Positions 63,013 through 64,000 of a DNA stretch of 64,000 bases are shown here, piece after piece (the first letter of the stretch is position 1; every line of letters begins with the position of its first letter). This DNA comes from Streptomyces cellostaticus. Lineage in GTDB: Bacteria > Actinomycetota > Actinomycetes > Streptomycetales > Streptomycetaceae. A program made the position numbers and the translations under genes. The stretch covers positions 281,576 to 345,575 of the forward strand of contig NZ_KQ948018.1 of the NCBI RefSeq assembly GCF_001513965.1. Direction: 5' to 3'. The notes under the pieces were generated by a model. That model was not told the origin of the DNA and ran no database searches. It saw only the letters and a program-made list of their open reading frames with translations.

Positions 63013-63543
63013 ATGACTCACGGCATTCGGACGGACACGCACACCTCCCATCTGAGTGGCCGTAGCGACTGGCGGGACACCGCCACCCGCTACTCCCTCC
63101 TTCCGCTCCGCATCTTTCTCGGCGTCACCTTCATCTACGCCGGCCTGGACAAGCTCACCGACAGCGCCTTCATGAAGTCCGGCGGCGCCGGCTCGATCGG
63201 CGACACGATGCGCGCGGCCCGCGACTCCTCCGCCATTCCGGCCCTGATCGACCTGGCCCTGAAGAACCCGGTCGGCTTCGGCTACGCCATCGCCCTCGGC
63301 GAGCTGGCCGTCGGCATCGGCACCCTGCTCGGCCTGTTCGGCCGCCTGGCCGCCCTCGGCGGCGCACTGATCTCGCTCAGCCTCTGGCTGACCGTGAGCT
63401 GGGCCTCCACGCCCTACTACTACGGCAACGACCTCGCCTATCTGATGGCCTGGCTGCCCCTCGTCCTCGCCGGCGCCCCGTACCTCTCCGTGGATGCGGT
63501 CCTGCGCGCGCGGCGACGACAGCGCAGCGGCGGCTACCGCTAG
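63013..63543 (+). CDS. DoxX-family membrane protein
   Basis: Protein of 176 residues with four transmembrane helices. The DoxX hallmark LPLRIFLGVTFIYAGLDKLTDSAFM opens the domain, and GYAIALGELAVGIGTLLGLFGRLAALGGALISLSLWLTV follows. Members are linked to redox or thiol stress and terminal oxidase assembly, with no single established activity. ATG 63013. Its TAG interlocks with the TAG of the convergent small membrane protein (CTAG, 63540-63543). The preceding 216-bp gap has a 14-codon frame at 62837-62881 with a GGAG-type site, which I do not call as a gene. Confidence 0.9.
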   Translation: MTHGIRTDTHTSHLSGRSDWRDTATRYSLLPLRIFLGVTFIYAGLDKLTDSAFMKSGGAGSIGDTMRAARDSSAIPALIDLALKNPVGFGYAIALGELAVGIGTLLGLFGRLAALGGALISLSLWLTVSWASTPYYYGNDLAYLMAWLPLVLAGAPYLSVDAVLRARRRQRSGGYR

Positions 63544-63770
63544 CCGTCCAGGGTGCTGCGCCCCAGCCGCTTTTTGCCGCTCCGTCTGCGTATGCCCCGC
63601 GTCACGGTCGCGGTGGCACCCGCCAGGCAGAGCCCGCCCACCACGAGCGGGACGATCACGAACCACGGGGTGTCCCAGAGGCCCGCCGCATCACCGGCGT
63701 AGACGGTGCCGGCGGCGGCGAAGACGAGGCCGGCGACCAGCCTTCCGGGCTGGAACTCATGACGCAGCAC
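63540..63770 (-). CDS. small two-helix membrane protein
   Basis: Protein of 76 residues with two hydrophobic segments (LVAGLVFAAAGTVYAGDAAGL and FVIVPLVVGGLCLAGATATVT) and a strongly basic tail (RGIRRRSGKKRLGR), so the C-terminus should face the cytoplasm. It overlaps the 3' end of the upstream gene by 14 nt, so it is translated with it. It resembles the short membrane partners found next to PspC/LiaF-like genes, but no family motif can be named. Confidence 0.75.
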   Translation of the reverse strand: MLRHEFQPGRLVAGLVFAAAGTVYAGDAAGLWDTPWFVIVPLVVGGLCLAGATATVTRGIRRRSGKKRLGRSTLDG

Positions 63771-64000
63771 GGCTGACCTCCACCTGTCCGACGCCCACCC
63801 GGAGACCGATCTCCAGCCTGCCGGTGTCCTTGCCGCCCTTGACCGGCGACAGCGTCACGCTCTGGTGCCTGCCCGGCTTCACGTCCACGTCCTTCCTGTT
63901 GTCGCCGGGCAACTGGATGTCGCCCATCCCCACGTCGATACTCATCTGCACCGTCGCGTCCGTCGGCACGATCACCTTCAGCTGCCCCGCACCCACCTCG
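63757..64000 (-). CDS. LiaF/PspC-associated C-terminal domain protein, partial
   Basis: Only the last 81 codons lie in the window; the start is beyond 64000. The visible part is a beta-helix-like segment with GAGQLKVIVPTDATVQMSIDVGMGDIQLPG and RLEIGLRVGVGQVEVSRA, the repeated G-x-V/I-x-V pattern of DUF2154/LiaF-type C-terminal domains. In many actinobacteria such domains are fused behind a PspC membrane domain in envelope-stress systems. Assignment rests on the pattern only. Confidence 0.6.
   Translation of the reverse strand, partial: EVGAGQLKVIVPTDATVQMSIDVGMGDIQLPGDNRKDVDVKPGRHQSVTLSPVKGGKDTGRLEIGLRVGVGQVEVSRAAS

Overview
The window is about 72% GC and almost all of its codons end in G or C. 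It carries the sporulation genes whiD and bldM, a CIRCE-controlled groES-groEL1 operon, and many GTG-started genes coupled by 4-nt overlaps. Together these point to a Streptomyces chromosome core region. The gene order alr, tsaE, tsaB, rimI, tsaD, groES, groEL1, whiD, SigD-type sigma, guaB, guaB3, cholesterol-oxidase-like GMC enzyme, guaA follows the order I recall for Mycobacterium tuberculosis (alr to guaA), so the backbone is an old actinobacterial block with Streptomyces-specific insertions.

Region by region. 270-9800: a CPBP protease, a secreted L,D-transpeptidase, alr, an alpha/beta hydrolase, then the t6A tRNA-modification and ribosome-acetylation cluster (tsaE, a small protein, tsaB, rimI, tsaD), then a tRNA-Gly(UCC) with an unusual GUGC T-arm, then a membrane protein. 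9960-14900: a xylan-use unit (GH3 glycosidase, LacI-type repressor, GH10 xylanase with CBM2) carrying matching CGAA-N3-TTCG operators. 14950-23400: cell-surface genes (LytR-CpsA-Psr protein, CWB2/beta-propeller protein, two polysaccharide deacetylases), an ECF42 sigma factor with its DGPF partner, and a methyltransferase. 23480-25710: groES-groEL1 behind two CIRCE operators, with a terminator-like hairpin between the two genes. 25780-29080: SnoaL-like, SDR, MOSC and LysR genes. 29145-34625: developmental and transcription control (whiD, bldM with a BldN-type promoter, a ShbA/SigD-like sigma), then guaB and guaB3.

34676-35479 has no convincing gene. It holds four head-to-tail units of about 104 bp that share hairpins with compensatory base changes, which is the most unusual structure in the window. 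35480-38680 carries a nucleotide-sugar dehydrogenase homologue that lacks its catalytic cysteine, and glpD. 39148-52460 is an array of six Hanks-type Ser/Thr kinase genes, interrupted by an AraC/MBL pair. Four are transmembrane kinases with similar extracytoplasmic domains, one is a transmembrane pseudokinase with a huge insertion, and one is a soluble kinase. 52588-64000 carries succinate-semialdehyde dehydrogenase, the GMC oxidoreductase, chorismate mutase with a structured leader, guaA, and small metabolic and membrane genes. The last gene runs off the right edge.

Purine supply (guaB, guaB3, guaA), translation fidelity (t6A), folding (GroE), cell-wall chemistry and developmental switches are therefore grouped together. 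No insertion sequence, phage gene, CRISPR array or origin was seen.
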